DNA of 64,000 nt from Planctomycetota bacterium (GTDB lineage Bacteria > Planctomycetota > J058). Position numbers and translations under genes: made by a program. Numbering within the stretch: the first letter of the stretch is position 1; each line of letters opens with the position of its first letter. Positions 50,975 to 59,188 of the stretch are shown here, in pieces. The notes beneath the pieces are model-generated. The model was given only the letters and a program-made list of their open reading frames with translations. It had not been told where the DNA came from and ran no database searches. The DNA lies in assembly GCA_023954375.1 (NCBI GenBank), contig JAMLIC010000002.1, forward strand, positions 62,001 through 126,000, read 5' to 3'.

Positions 50975-51813
50975 CCCGGTCCCCCCTCCTCCTCCTCGCG
51001 GCGACCGCGCCGCTCCTGTGGGCGCTTCCCGCCGCGGGCGGCGAGCTGACGACCGAGGTGGGCGGCGCCTTCACCACGGGCGAGTACGGGGGCCCCGACC
51101 GCGTCGACATGTGGGAGACCTACCTGCGGGTGGGCTACCGCTACGCCCGCGTCTCCGCCGCGCTCACGCTCCCGATCGCGCACGTCCGCGGCGGCGCCGG
51201 CGTCCCCACCGGGGGCGGCCTCGTGCCGCTCCAGCCTGGCGACGCGGCGCCGCTGCCGGGCCAGGTCGCATCCGACGAGGAGGAGGGCCCCCGCTCCGCG
51301 ACGGGGCTGGGCGACGTCCGGCTGGAGCTGCGGGTGGTCGTCCTCGACGAGGGCGCGTGGCACCCCTCCTTGACGCTCGTCGCCGAGGTCAAGGCGCCGA
51401 CCGCCGACCCCGACCGCCGCCTGGGCACGGGCGAGTGGGACGGGGGCGGCGGGGTGGTCGCGCGCAAGCTCATCGACCGGCTCGTCCTGCAGGCGGACCT
51501 GCGGGTCATCGCGATCGGCGAGCCGCCGGGGGCGGACCTCGCCCCGGCGGTCGTGACCTGGCAGGTGTCCGCCGGCTGGCGCCTGCCGCTGACCGCGGAC
51601 GCGGAGCTCGTGCCGTTCGTCTTCGCCGGCGGCCAGAGCCGGCTGGTCCGCGGGAGCGAGCCGCCGCTCGAGGTGGGCCTCGGCGCCTGGCTCACCGCGG
51701 GCCGCGTGATGGCCGGCGTGTCAGGAGCGTTCGGCCTGACCGACGGGAGCCCCGACGTGGCCGTCGGCTTCTCGATCGGCCTCCTGTGGGACGACGTCGG
51801 GCCCCGGCCCTGA
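50971..51813 (+). CDS. Outer-membrane beta-barrel protein
   Basis: 280 residues with a signal peptide (ending ALPAAGG). The mature protein alternates polar and hydrophobic residues in strands (MWETYLRVGYRYARVSAALTLPIAHV; DVRLELRVVVLDEGAWHPSLTLVAEVKAP) with Gly/Asp-rich turns. This is the pattern of small outer-membrane barrels such as the phenol-degradation MetA-pathway-like family. Last gene of the sigma-factor operon. Being an outer-membrane target, it is a natural object of an envelope-stress sigma factor. Confidence 0.68.
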   Translation: MTRSPLLLLAATAPLLWALPAAGGELTTEVGGAFTTGEYGGPDRVDMWETYLRVGYRYARVSAALTLPIAHVRGGAGVPTGGGLVPLQPGDAAPLPGQVASDEEEGPRSATGLGDVRLELRVVVLDEGAWHPSLTLVAEVKAPTADPDRRLGTGEWDGGGGVVARKLIDRLVLQADLRVIAIGEPPGADLAPAVVTWQVSAGWRLPLTADAELVPFVFAGGQSRLVRGSEPPLEVGLGAWLTAGRVMAGVSGAFGLTDGSPDVAVGFSIGLLWDDVGPRP

Positions 51814-51852
51814 GCATGGCCAGCCGATCCGGGCGTCGCGCGCAGGAGGACG

Positions 51853-52155
51853 TCAGTAGCGTCGGGCGATGTAGCCAAGCGCGGCGCCAAGGACCATCGC
51901 CGCGGCGAACAGCGCGATGAGGCAGTTGATGACGGCGGCCGGGTCCCGGGGCAAGTACTCGCCCGTGACCGCGGCGGCAGGCGTGGCGATGTGCGCGCAT
52001 CCGAGCGTCGGGCAGGCGCCGCCGGCCTCCTCGCGGCAGGCCGGGTGCGTGAGCGTCCCGCACGTCGGGCACGCGGTCGCGCCATCGGCCGGGTCGTGAC
52101 AGTAGGCGCAGCGCAGGGCGGGTGAGGGGCGCGGCTCCGGAGCGCCCGGGTCCAT
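51853..52155 (-). CDS. RING-like zinc-knuckle protein with C-terminal membrane anchor
   Basis: 100 residues. A compact metal module holds C16-x2-C19, C29-x2-C32, H37, C40, C48 and C53 (CAYCHDPADGATACPTCG; HPACREEAGGACPTLGC), the same family style as the RING-like module of the protein at 8634. One hydrophobic helix (VINCLIALFAAAMVLGAALGYI) ends the protein, placing the knuckle in the cytosol if the tail is the anchor. ATG 52155 is chosen; longer frames lack family support. Role unknown. Confidence 0.65.
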   Translation of the reverse strand: MDPGAPEPRPSPALRCAYCHDPADGATACPTCGTLTHPACREEAGGACPTLGCAHIATPAAAVTGEYLPRDPAAVINCLIALFAAAMVLGAALGYIARRY

Positions 52156-52192
52156 CAGAGCTGGTCCACCCGGCGCGAGGCGATTCGATCCA

Positions 52193-52780
52193 TCAGCCGC
52201 CGGCCTCGACGCGCTCGCGCACCGGGTCGCGCTCCCCGAGGGCCCACGGCGCGACCTCGGAACGAAGCGCCTCACGGACACGGGACTCGCCTGCGGGATT
52301 CCAGGTCCGCGGCGCCGACAATCCGTGAACACGCCGGGGCGCAGCCGCCGAGGCCACGGACGCGGTCACCAGCTCCGCCGCCAGGTCATCGAGCCGGGCC
52401 AGATGGACGATCATGGCCAAGCGCCGCGTGTGCTCATCGCAGGGGCACAGGATCCAGTCCTGAGCGAGGCCGTGGAGGTGGTCCTTCACCTCCTCTTCAC
52501 GGAACGCGGAGCGGCTGGCCGCCAGCCCCGCCCGGAGCACGGCCTCGAGCCCCCAGCGAGCCAGCCCGCGGGCCCAGAGGCCGAGATCGACCGGTGGCGG
52601 GAACGCCGGATCCAGGACCGCCCTGGCGTCTTCGTCGCCCACGTAGGCGGCCAGGTCCAAGCGCTCGCGCCTGAGGTCGCCCGCACGCAGCCGCTCCCCG
52701 AGCAAGGCCGTACGGGCGCCGGGCTCGCCCTGGTTGGCGCGACGGCGAAGGTCCTGGAGCCGATCATCCACGAGCCACAT
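52193..52780 (-). CDS. Hypothetical protein with TIGR02996-like helical character
   Basis: 195 residues from ATG 52780. The start (MWLVDDRLQDLRRRANQGEP, then TALLGERLRAGDLRRERLDLAAYVGDEDARAV) resembles helical repeat modules found as free or fused units in Planctomycetota and Myxococcota proteins. The rest is helical, with WILCPCDEHTRRLAMIVHLARLDD. No enzyme motif. The ~280 bp following its start, toward pntB, hold no gene. Confidence 0.5.
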   Translation of the reverse strand: MWLVDDRLQDLRRRANQGEPGARTALLGERLRAGDLRRERLDLAAYVGDEDARAVLDPAFPPPVDLGLWARGLARWGLEAVLRAGLAASRSAFREEEVKDHLHGLAQDWILCPCDEHTRRLAMIVHLARLDDLAAELVTASVASAAAPRRVHGLSAPRTWNPAGESRVREALRSEVAPWALGERDPVRERVEAGG

Positions 52781-52954
52781 CGTGGCCGGCGGAGGGCCGA
52801 TCGGCCAGGTCGAGGCGTCGCCGGATGCGACGGATGAGGCCCTCGCGGTCTTCGTGCGGCGCTGCGCCCCCGAGCACACCACCCCGGGCGTTCGCAGCAC
52901 GCCGCTCAGGCGAGGCCGACGAGGGTGAGGCGATGCGGCGCGAAGGCGAGCGAA

Positions 52955-52972
52955 GGCGGCCTGATGGCCGCC
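52955..52972 (-). terminator. Hairpin downstream of pntB
   Basis: A 7-bp stem GGCGGCC/GGCCGCC with loop TGAT, about 85 bases past the pntB stop in its transcription direction. It may end the transhydrogenase transcript. No T run, and a second smaller CG-rich palindrome lies between it and the stop. Confidence 0.4.
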
Positions 52973-53057
52973 GAGCGAGCCTGAGCGGCCGGGGTGTCGC
53001 GCGCAGCGCGCCCCCCCGACGCACCGCAGCGCCCGCCATCGTCGGCCGCAGCCGCTA

Positions 53058-54635
53058 TCACACCATGGCCTTGAGCTCTTGCAGCGTCGTCTGCAGGGCG
53101 CCCTTGGCGTCGTCGAACAGCATGCGGCAGTTGTCCAGCTCGAACAGCGGGTTCTTCACGCCCGCGTAGCCCGGGCTGAGGCTGCGCTTGACGACGATCA
53201 CGTTGCGGGCCTCGTGCACGTTGAGGATCGGCATGCCGGCCAGCGGGCTCTGCGGGTCATCGATCGCCGCCGGGTTCACGACGTCGTTGGCGCCGAGCAC
53301 GATCACGAGGTCGGTCTGCTTGAAGTCGGAGTTGATCTGCTCCATCTCCACCAGCTGCTCGTAGGGCACGTTGGCCTCGGCCAGGAGCACGTTCATGTGG
53401 CCCGGCATGCGCCCCGCGACCGGGTGGATCGCGTAGCGCACGGTCGCGCCCTTCGCCTCGAGCGCCTCGCCCAGCTCGCGGCACAGGTGCTGCGCCTGCG
53501 AGACGGCGAGCCCGTAGCCCGGGACGAAGATCGCCGAGCTGACCCCGTCGCACATGAGCGCCAGCTCCTCGGGCGTGGTGCTCTTGACGTTCTTGTACTC
53601 GTCCTTGCCGCCGCCCGTCCCCGTGGCCGTCGTCATGCCGAAGCCGCCCAGGAGCACGCTCGCCAGCGACCGGTTCATGGCCTGGCACATGATCTGGGTG
53701 AGGATGAGGCCCGAGGCGCCGACCAGCGCGCCGGCGATGATCAGCAGGTTGTTCTCCAGGATGAACCCGGTCATGGCCGCCGCCACGCCCGAGTAGGAGT
53801 TGAGCAGCGAGATCACGACCGGCATGTCGGCGCCGCCGATCGGGATCACGAGCAGCACGCCCAGCACGAGCGCGAGCGCGACGACGCCGAGGATCATGCC
53901 GAGCGCCGCGCCGGAGCCGAGCTCACCGTAGACGGCGTAGCCGGCAAGGCCGAGGGTCGCCGCGCCCAGGAGGAAGTTGATCGCGTGCTGGCCCGGGTAG
54001 ACGATGGCGTTGCCGCTCAGCTTGCCGCTGAGCTTGCCGTAGGCGATCAGGCTGCCCGTGAGCGTGATGCCGCCGATGAGGATCGACAGGAGCACCGTCC
54101 CGCCGACGATCGGGCTGTGGCCGGCGGTCGGCGTGGCGTCGACCGCCTGCTGGAAGGTCAGGAGCGTCGGCGCGGGGCCGGTCCAGCCGGCGTGGCTCGT
54201 CGCCTGGAAGGTGACCGCCAGGGCCACGAGCAGCGACGCCGCGCCGCCCGACCCGTTGAGGAGCGCGACCATCTCCGGCATCTGCGTCATGGGGACCAGG
54301 CGCGCGCCGAGCGCGCCGACGAGCGTCCCCGCGACGAGGCCGCCGACGATCCACTGCCAGTCGACCACGGCGTGCTCGACGGTCGCCCCGGCCGCCTGCA
54401 GCAGGTGGCCGTTGGCGAGCGTGGCGACGACCGCCAGCAGCATGGCGCCCGAGGCGATCAGGTTGGCGCCGCGGGCGGTCCGCACCTTCGACAGGCGCTT
54501 GATCGCCATGACGAACATGATGATCGCCACCATGTAGGCCAGCTGGACGGCCCAGTGGACCTTCACGATCTCGCCGGCGGCGGCCTGGGCGAGCGGCCCC
54601 GTGGCCTCGACCTGCGCGAGCACGAGCGGGCTCAC
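53058..54635 (-). CDS. pntB: NAD(P) transhydrogenase beta subunit
   Basis: 525 residues. The first ~300 residues contain about nine membrane helices of the proton channel; the rest is the NADP(H)-binding domain III. Landmarks are SGVAAAMTGFILENNLLIIAGALVGASGLILTQIMCQAMNRSL, VPGYGLAVSQAQHLCREL and HPVAGRMPGHMNVLLAEA. LVIVLGANDVVNPAA and the KRSLSPGYAGVKNPLF end complete it. The GTG at 54635 overlaps the pntAB stop by four bases. With the two alpha chains it makes NADPH from NADH using the proton gradient. Confidence 0.94.
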   Translation of the reverse strand: MSPLVLAQVEATGPLAQAAAGEIVKVHWAVQLAYMVAIIMFVMAIKRLSKVRTARGANLIASGAMLLAVVATLANGHLLQAAGATVEHAVVDWQWIVGGLVAGTLVGALGARLVPMTQMPEMVALLNGSGGAASLLVALAVTFQATSHAGWTGPAPTLLTFQQAVDATPTAGHSPIVGGTVLLSILIGGITLTGSLIAYGKLSGKLSGNAIVYPGQHAINFLLGAATLGLAGYAVYGELGSGAALGMILGVVALALVLGVLLVIPIGGADMPVVISLLNSYSGVAAAMTGFILENNLLIIAGALVGASGLILTQIMCQAMNRSLASVLLGGFGMTTATGTGGGKDEYKNVKSTTPEELALMCDGVSSAIFVPGYGLAVSQAQHLCRELGEALEAKGATVRYAIHPVAGRMPGHMNVLLAEANVPYEQLVEMEQINSDFKQTDLVIVLGANDVVNPAAIDDPQSPLAGMPILNVHEARNVIVVKRSLSPGYAGVKNPLFELDNCRMLFDDAKGALQTTLQELKAMV

Positions 54636-54922
54636 TTGGCCTCCTTCTTCTCGCCGAACATGGCCAGCATGCGGCCCGTGACCATGAACCCGCCGACGAC
54701 GTTGATCGTCGCCGTGGTCACGGCCAGCGCGCCCATGACGTTGGCGGTCTGCGGGTCGCCCGCGCCGTAGGCGCAGGTGAGCGCGCCCAGGATCGTGATC
54801 CCGGAGATCGCGTTGGCGCCCGACATGAGCGGGGTGTGGAGCGTCGGCGGGACCTTCTGGATGAGCTCCACCCCGAGGAAGATCGCCACCACGAAGACGG
54901 TGATGAGCGTGACGAAGAGCAT
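54632..54922 (-). CDS. pntAB: NAD(P) transhydrogenase alpha subunit, membrane part
   Basis: 96 residues, the separate C-terminal membrane part of the alpha subunit, as in Rhodospirillum-type split transhydrogenases. Three helices: LFVTLITVFVVAIFLGVELI, the middle one within NAISGITILGALTCAYGAG, and the C-terminal VMGALAVTTATINVVGGFMVTGRML. The usual LHTPLMSGANAISG motif is present. Start ATG 54922, 23 bp after pntAA. Confidence 0.92.
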   Translation of the reverse strand: MLFVTLITVFVVAIFLGVELIQKVPPTLHTPLMSGANAISGITILGALTCAYGAGDPQTANVMGALAVTTATINVVGGFMVTGRMLAMFGEKKEAK

Positions 54923-54945
54923 GGGCGTTCCTTCGCTGTGAGCGG

Positions 54946-56133
54946 CTACGACGACGCGGCGGCGGGCTGGCCCAGGGCGGCCACGGCCTCGCGCGTGGGC
55001 GCGTGGCGGACCTCGCCGGCGTGGATGATCAGGGACTTCTCGATGACCTCGTCCTCGAGGTTCAGCTTGACCGTGCCCGGCGCGGCCTTCTTGTCGGTCA
55101 GGTCCTGCACGACCGCCAGCAGGTTGCGCGCGTAGACGGCGCTGGCGTCGGTCGCCACGAGCGCCGGAACGTTGAGGGCGCCGATGATCGTCACGCCCTC
55201 GCGCACGACCGTCTCGCCCGGCTCGCTCAGCTCGCAGTTGCCGCCCTGCTGCACGGCGAGGTCGACGATCACCGAGCCCGGCCGCATGCGCTTGACGACG
55301 TCGGCCGGGACGAGGACCGGCGCCTTGCGCCCGGGGATCAGCGCCGTGGTGATGATCATGTCGGCCAGCACGAGGTGCTCGGCCACGACCTGCCGCTGGC
55401 GCTCGAGCTGCTCCTTCGTCAGCTCCTTGGCGTAGCCGCCCTCGCCCTCGGCGCGCGCCTCCGGCACGTCGATGAACTTGGCGCCGAGGCTCTCCACCTG
55501 CTCCTTCACGGCCGGGCGGACGTCGGTCGCCTCGACCACGGCGCCCAGGCGCTTGGCCGTGGCGATCGCCTGGAGCCCGGCGACGCCGGCGCCCATGACG
55601 ACCACGCGCGCCGGCTTGATCGTGCCGGCCGCCGTCACCAGCATGGGCATGATCCGCTTGAGCGCGTCGGCGCCCATGAGGACCGCCTTGTAGCCGGCGA
55701 GGTTCGCCTGCGAGCTCAGGGCGTCGTGCTTCTGGGCGCGCGAGATGCGCGGGATCGCCTCCATGGCGATCACCGAGACGCCGCGGTCGCGCAGCCGCTG
55801 CGACAGCTCGGGCGCGAGGACCGACCAGACGAACCCGATCAGCAGGGCGCCCTGCTTCATCAGGTCCACCTCGTGCGCCCCGAGCGCCTCGTGCTGCATC
55901 GGCGGCTGGACCTTGAGGATGATGTCCGCCTTGCCCCAGGCATCGCGGCTGCCCGGCTCGACCGTCGCGCCGGCGGCCGTGTAGTCGGCGTCGGGCGTGG
56001 CGCTCGCGGCGCCGGCGCCCGCCTCGACCACGACGGCGTAGCCGAGCTTGATCAGGCGCTTGATGGTCTCGGGGGTGGCCGCGACGCGGGTCTCGCCGGG
56101 GGTGACCTCACGGGGGACGAAGATCGTGGTCAT
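54946..56133 (-). CDS. pntAA: NAD(P) transhydrogenase alpha subunit, soluble NAD-binding part
   Basis: 395 residues, domain I of the alpha subunit: the NAD(H)-binding, alanine-dehydrogenase-like fold. Opens IFVPREVTPGETRVAATPETIKRL; contains DALSSQANLAGYKAVL, the VVMGAGVAGLQAIATAKRLGA Rossmann motif, and GYAKELT. A mobile-loop region follows the Rossmann motif. Cytosolic and bound to the membrane parts. First gene of the three-gene operon. The ~160 bp upstream separate it from the divergent vWA gene and should contain both promoters. Confidence 0.93.
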   Translation of the reverse strand: MTTIFVPREVTPGETRVAATPETIKRLIKLGYAVVVEAGAGAASATPDADYTAAGATVEPGSRDAWGKADIILKVQPPMQHEALGAHEVDLMKQGALLIGFVWSVLAPELSQRLRDRGVSVIAMEAIPRISRAQKHDALSSQANLAGYKAVLMGADALKRIMPMLVTAAGTIKPARVVVMGAGVAGLQAIATAKRLGAVVEATDVRPAVKEQVESLGAKFIDVPEARAEGEGGYAKELTKEQLERQRQVVAEHLVLADMIITTALIPGRKAPVLVPADVVKRMRPGSVIVDLAVQQGGNCELSEPGETVVREGVTIIGALNVPALVATDASAVYARNLLAVVQDLTDKKAAPGTVKLNLEDEVIEKSLIIHAGEVRHAPTREAVAALGQPAAASS

Positions 56134-56294
56134 GGCCTCGCTCGCGCTCCGGGCTGCTGGCGCTGAAGGGAGGGCCGGCGCGCGGCGCGCCTGGCCTCGA
56201 AGGGGCGCGGAGTATAACCCGTCGGGCGCCCCGCGTGGGGTGCATTCGCGGGCGCGCGCGGGCTGATAGGATCCGCGACCTCCAGGAGGTCACC

Positions 56295-57614
56295 ATGCGT
56301 CAGGTCGCGCCGCTCGCCGCCCTCGCCGCCCTCGCCGTCGCCCTGGTGGCCGTCGGCCCCGCCCTGGCCCAGAACCTCTCCGACCGCGAGGCCAACCAGC
56401 TCCGGCAGCAGCTCGCAGAGGCCGTGCAGAAGGGCGAGTGGGGGCGCGTCGCCGATCTCATCCCCGACCTCGCCCGCGCCAACGACAAGAAGACCTGGGA
56501 CCAGCTGGTCAACGTCGTCGAGCGCGCGCCGGCGGGCACCGACTGCCCGACCGCGCTGCGGGCCGCGGCGCAGGTGATGCCCGACCGCCGCGTGCAGGAC
56601 GCGGTGAAGAAGACGGCCACGAGGTCGAAGTCGGCCGAGGTCCGCCGGCAGCTCACCCTGCACGTGGCCGCCCAGCAGGACTGGACGACCCTCATCGAGC
56701 TCATGGGGGACAAGGACGAGCAGGTCGCCTCGACGGCCGCCTGGAGGCTCGTGGACGGCCGCGTCGAGGCGGCCGTCGAGCCCATGCTCGCCCTCATGGA
56801 GCGCCTCGACCGCACGCACGACGGGATCTGGGACGTCCTGCGCAACGGCCTCGGCACGCTCCTCGGCCAGCGCCTCGAGTCGGCCGTCGAGTACCGCTCC
56901 AAGTGGGCCATGGTCAAGGAGGCGGGCGGCCTCACCTCGGTCCAGCCCGCGCGCGAGGAGGTCGAGGCGCGGCCCGACGGCGAGATGCGCAGCGGCGTGC
57001 GCCTCTTCGGGCGCGCGATCGAGTGCACGCGGATCGTGTTCATCCTGGACGTCTCGGGCTCCATGACGGCGATCGACCCGCAGCCGCGCCAGCAGCCCTC
57101 GGGCTCGACCGCCCGCGGCGGGGGCGAGAGCCAGGGCGAGCAGCCCAGGGGCAAGAACCGGCTCGAGCGGGCGCAGGACGAGCTCAAGAGCGTGCTCTCG
57201 AACCTCCCCGCCTCGACGAAGGTGAACATCATCACCTACTCGAGCCCGCACTCGATCCAGGTGTGGCGCCCGGGCGAGGCGGGCAGGCCCGAGCTCCACG
57301 CCATGAGCGAGGCGAACAAGCGCGAGGCGTGCGCCTTCGTCGACCGCTTCCAGGCGAACGGCACGACCGCGACGGACCTGGCGCTCCAGCGCGCGTTCGA
57401 CGTCGACGGCGCGCGCTGCTTCTACCTGCTCTCGGACGGGTTCGCGACGCACGACGGCACGACCCAGACCCCGACGGCCGACATCCTGGCCGTGATCGAC
57501 GCCCACAAGGACCGGCGCGTGACGATCCACACGCTCGGGTTCATCGGGGCCGACCGCGAGATGATGATCGAGGTCGCCCGCCACACGGGCGGCAAGTACA
57601 GCGACATCCGGTGA
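56295..57614 (+). CDS. Exported von Willebrand factor A domain protein
   Basis: 439 residues. Signal peptide (ALAVALVAVGPALAQ) behind a strong AGGAGGT ribosome site. A helical HEAT-like region (about 25-210) precedes a vWA domain (about 245-439) with an intact MIDAS start, FILDVSGSMTA (DxSxS), followed by the Thr and Asp of TTATDLALQRAFD and LSDGFATHDGT. The metal site should bind a partner protein. A Gly/Gln-rich insertion (QQPSGSTARGGGESQGEQPR) sits after the first MIDAS motif. The type is common in Planctomycetota; function unknown. Confidence 0.82.
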   Translation: MRQVAPLAALAALAVALVAVGPALAQNLSDREANQLRQQLAEAVQKGEWGRVADLIPDLARANDKKTWDQLVNVVERAPAGTDCPTALRAAAQVMPDRRVQDAVKKTATRSKSAEVRRQLTLHVAAQQDWTTLIELMGDKDEQVASTAAWRLVDGRVEAAVEPMLALMERLDRTHDGIWDVLRNGLGTLLGQRLESAVEYRSKWAMVKEAGGLTSVQPAREEVEARPDGEMRSGVRLFGRAIECTRIVFILDVSGSMTAIDPQPRQQPSGSTARGGGESQGEQPRGKNRLERAQDELKSVLSNLPASTKVNIITYSSPHSIQVWRPGEAGRPELHAMSEANKREACAFVDRFQANGTTATDLALQRAFDVDGARCFYLLSDGFATHDGTTQTPTADILAVIDAHKDRRVTIHTLGFIGADREMMIEVARHTGGKYSDIR

Positions 57615-57669
57615 CCGAGCGTGCCCGGCGGGCTGCCGCCCTGCTACGCTGGGGTCCTGGAGCGGCCGG

Positions 57670-58824
57670 GTGAAGCACTCCTGGGCGTTCGCGCTGGTCC
57701 TGGGCGGCGTCGTCGGCGCCGTCGGGGTGATCGTGTCGACGGACACGGGCGAGCCGCGGGAGGCCCCCGGCCCCGCCTCGCCGGCGCGGGTGGCCTCGCC
57801 GTCGAGCGTCCCCGGCCTCGTCGGGCTCGCCGCGGACCTCGACGACGAGGCGCTGGCGCGCGAGCTCGAGCGCGCCCACTTCGAGCGCGACTGGGGCCGC
57901 GCGGCGGCCGTCGCGACGGTCCTCCGCGGCCGGCCCGCGCGGCCGGCCGAGGCCCCCGACGCGATGGCCGCGCCGCCCTCGCTCGTGCGGCTGGACCTCG
58001 AGTATCGGCGCGCCACGCTGCTGCGGGAGCTCGAGGGGCGCCGCAACGCCGCGACGCGCCTGGCCGAGGACGGGTGGGACGACGACGTCGAGCGGCGGCT
58101 CGCGGCGCTCTTCGCCGCCCCGCCCCTCGCGCCGGAGGACGACGTCGCGCGCGCGGACGCCGCGCACCTCCTGGCGCGCCTCGGGGGCCCCGGGGCGCGG
58201 GCGGCGCTCGTCGAGGCCCTCGAGGGGCCCGACCCGGTCCGCAGCGCGCTCGCCGCCGTGGCCCTGGCCCGCGCCGACCGCCCCGCGGCGCTGGCGCTCC
58301 TCGTCGGCGCGCTCACGGGCGACCGCGACGACGCGCTCCGCGCGCGCGTGGCCGACGCGCTCGTCGACGCCGGGGCGCTCCTCGACGGCGCGGGCGGCGC
58401 CGTCGACGCGCTGGCGCGCGTCGCCCTCGCCGACCGCGACGCGGGCGTGCGCACGCACGCCCTGGCCGCCCTGGCCCGGGCCGACCTCGCCGCGCTCCCC
58501 GTGGCGCGCGAGGCCCTCGCCCGCCTGGTCCTCGATGAGGCCGAGGACGCCCCCGTCCGCCACGGCGCGGTCGCGACCCTGCGCGCCCACCACGCGATCG
58601 CGCGCGCCCTGCCGCCCGACCTCGTCGACGCGCTCCTCACGGCCCTCGACCGCACGACCGGCCCGCTGCGCCTCGAGGTGATCGCCGCCCTGGGCGAGGC
58701 GGCGCCCGGCGAGGCGCTCCCGCGGCTGGATGCCGCCGCCCTCGCGGCCACCACCGCCGTCGAGCGCGAGGCGCTGCTCGACGCCGCCCGCGCGGTCCGC
58801 GCCCGCGCCCCGGAGCCCCGGTGA
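57670..58824 (+). CDS. Membrane-anchored HEAT-repeat protein
   Basis: 384 residues from GTG 57670. One N-terminal transmembrane helix (FALVLGGVVGAVGVIVS), then an Ala/Leu-rich alpha-solenoid. Repeated HEAT units are visible: [42 protein letters not shown] and ALRARVADALVDAGALL. The repeats should form a protein-binding scaffold on the outer face of the inner membrane. It is 55 bp after the vWA gene and may be co-expressed with it. No catalytic motif. Confidence 0.75.
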   Translation: MKHSWAFALVLGGVVGAVGVIVSTDTGEPREAPGPASPARVASPSSVPGLVGLAADLDDEALARELERAHFERDWGRAAAVATVLRGRPARPAEAPDAMAAPPSLVRLDLEYRRATLLRELEGRRNAATRLAEDGWDDDVERRLAALFAAPPLAPEDDVARADAAHLLARLGGPGARAALVEALEGPDPVRSALAAVALARADRPAALALLVGALTGDRDDALRARVADALVDAGALLDGAGGAVDALARVALADRDAGVRTHALAALARADLAALPVAREALARLVLDEAEDAPVRHGAVATLRAHHAIARALPPDLVDALLTALDRTTGPLRLEVIAALGEAAPGEALPRLDAAALAATTAVEREALLDAARAVRARAPEPR

Positions 58825-58825
58825 G

Positions 58826-59119
58826 GTGAGCGACCTCGCCTGCGACCGCTGCGGCCGCTCGCTCCTCGTGTTCGAGGACGTGCGCTACGAGGTCGTCATC
58901 CGGGTCACCGCGGCCTACGACCCCATGGAGCTCGACCTCGACGACATCGCGAGGGCCGACGTCTCCGCCGAGCTCGAGCGCCTGGCCGCCGCCGTCGGCA
59001 AGAAGACCGCCCAGGAGCTCGAGGACGAGGTCTGGAAGGAGCTCAGGTTCGACCTGTGCGGGCGCTGCCAGCGGGAGTTCCTGAAGGACCCGCTGCCCAG
59101 GCGCACGGAGCCGGACTGA
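58826..59119 (+). CDS. Small zinc-ribbon-like protein
   Basis: 97 residues, start GTG 58826 immediately after the HEAT gene stop. Two Cys pairs, C6-x2-C9 (CDRCGRS) near the start and a second C-x2-C (LCGRCQREF) about 70 residues later, are far apart and could close a metal site around the strand-helix middle (VRYEVVIRVTAAYDPMELDLDD; EDEVWKELRFDLC). Such proteins are widespread as conserved unknowns in Planctomycetota. Likely coupled with the HEAT gene. Confidence 0.65.
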   Translation: MSDLACDRCGRSLLVFEDVRYEVVIRVTAAYDPMELDLDDIARADVSAELERLAAAVGKKTAQELEDEVWKELRFDLCGRCQREFLKDPLPRRTEPD

Positions 59120-59188
59120 CCGCGTCCACGGGTCGTCGACCGCGCGCGGTCGGCCGGAGTGGTCACCGCCGGGACGTGACCGGCGGCC

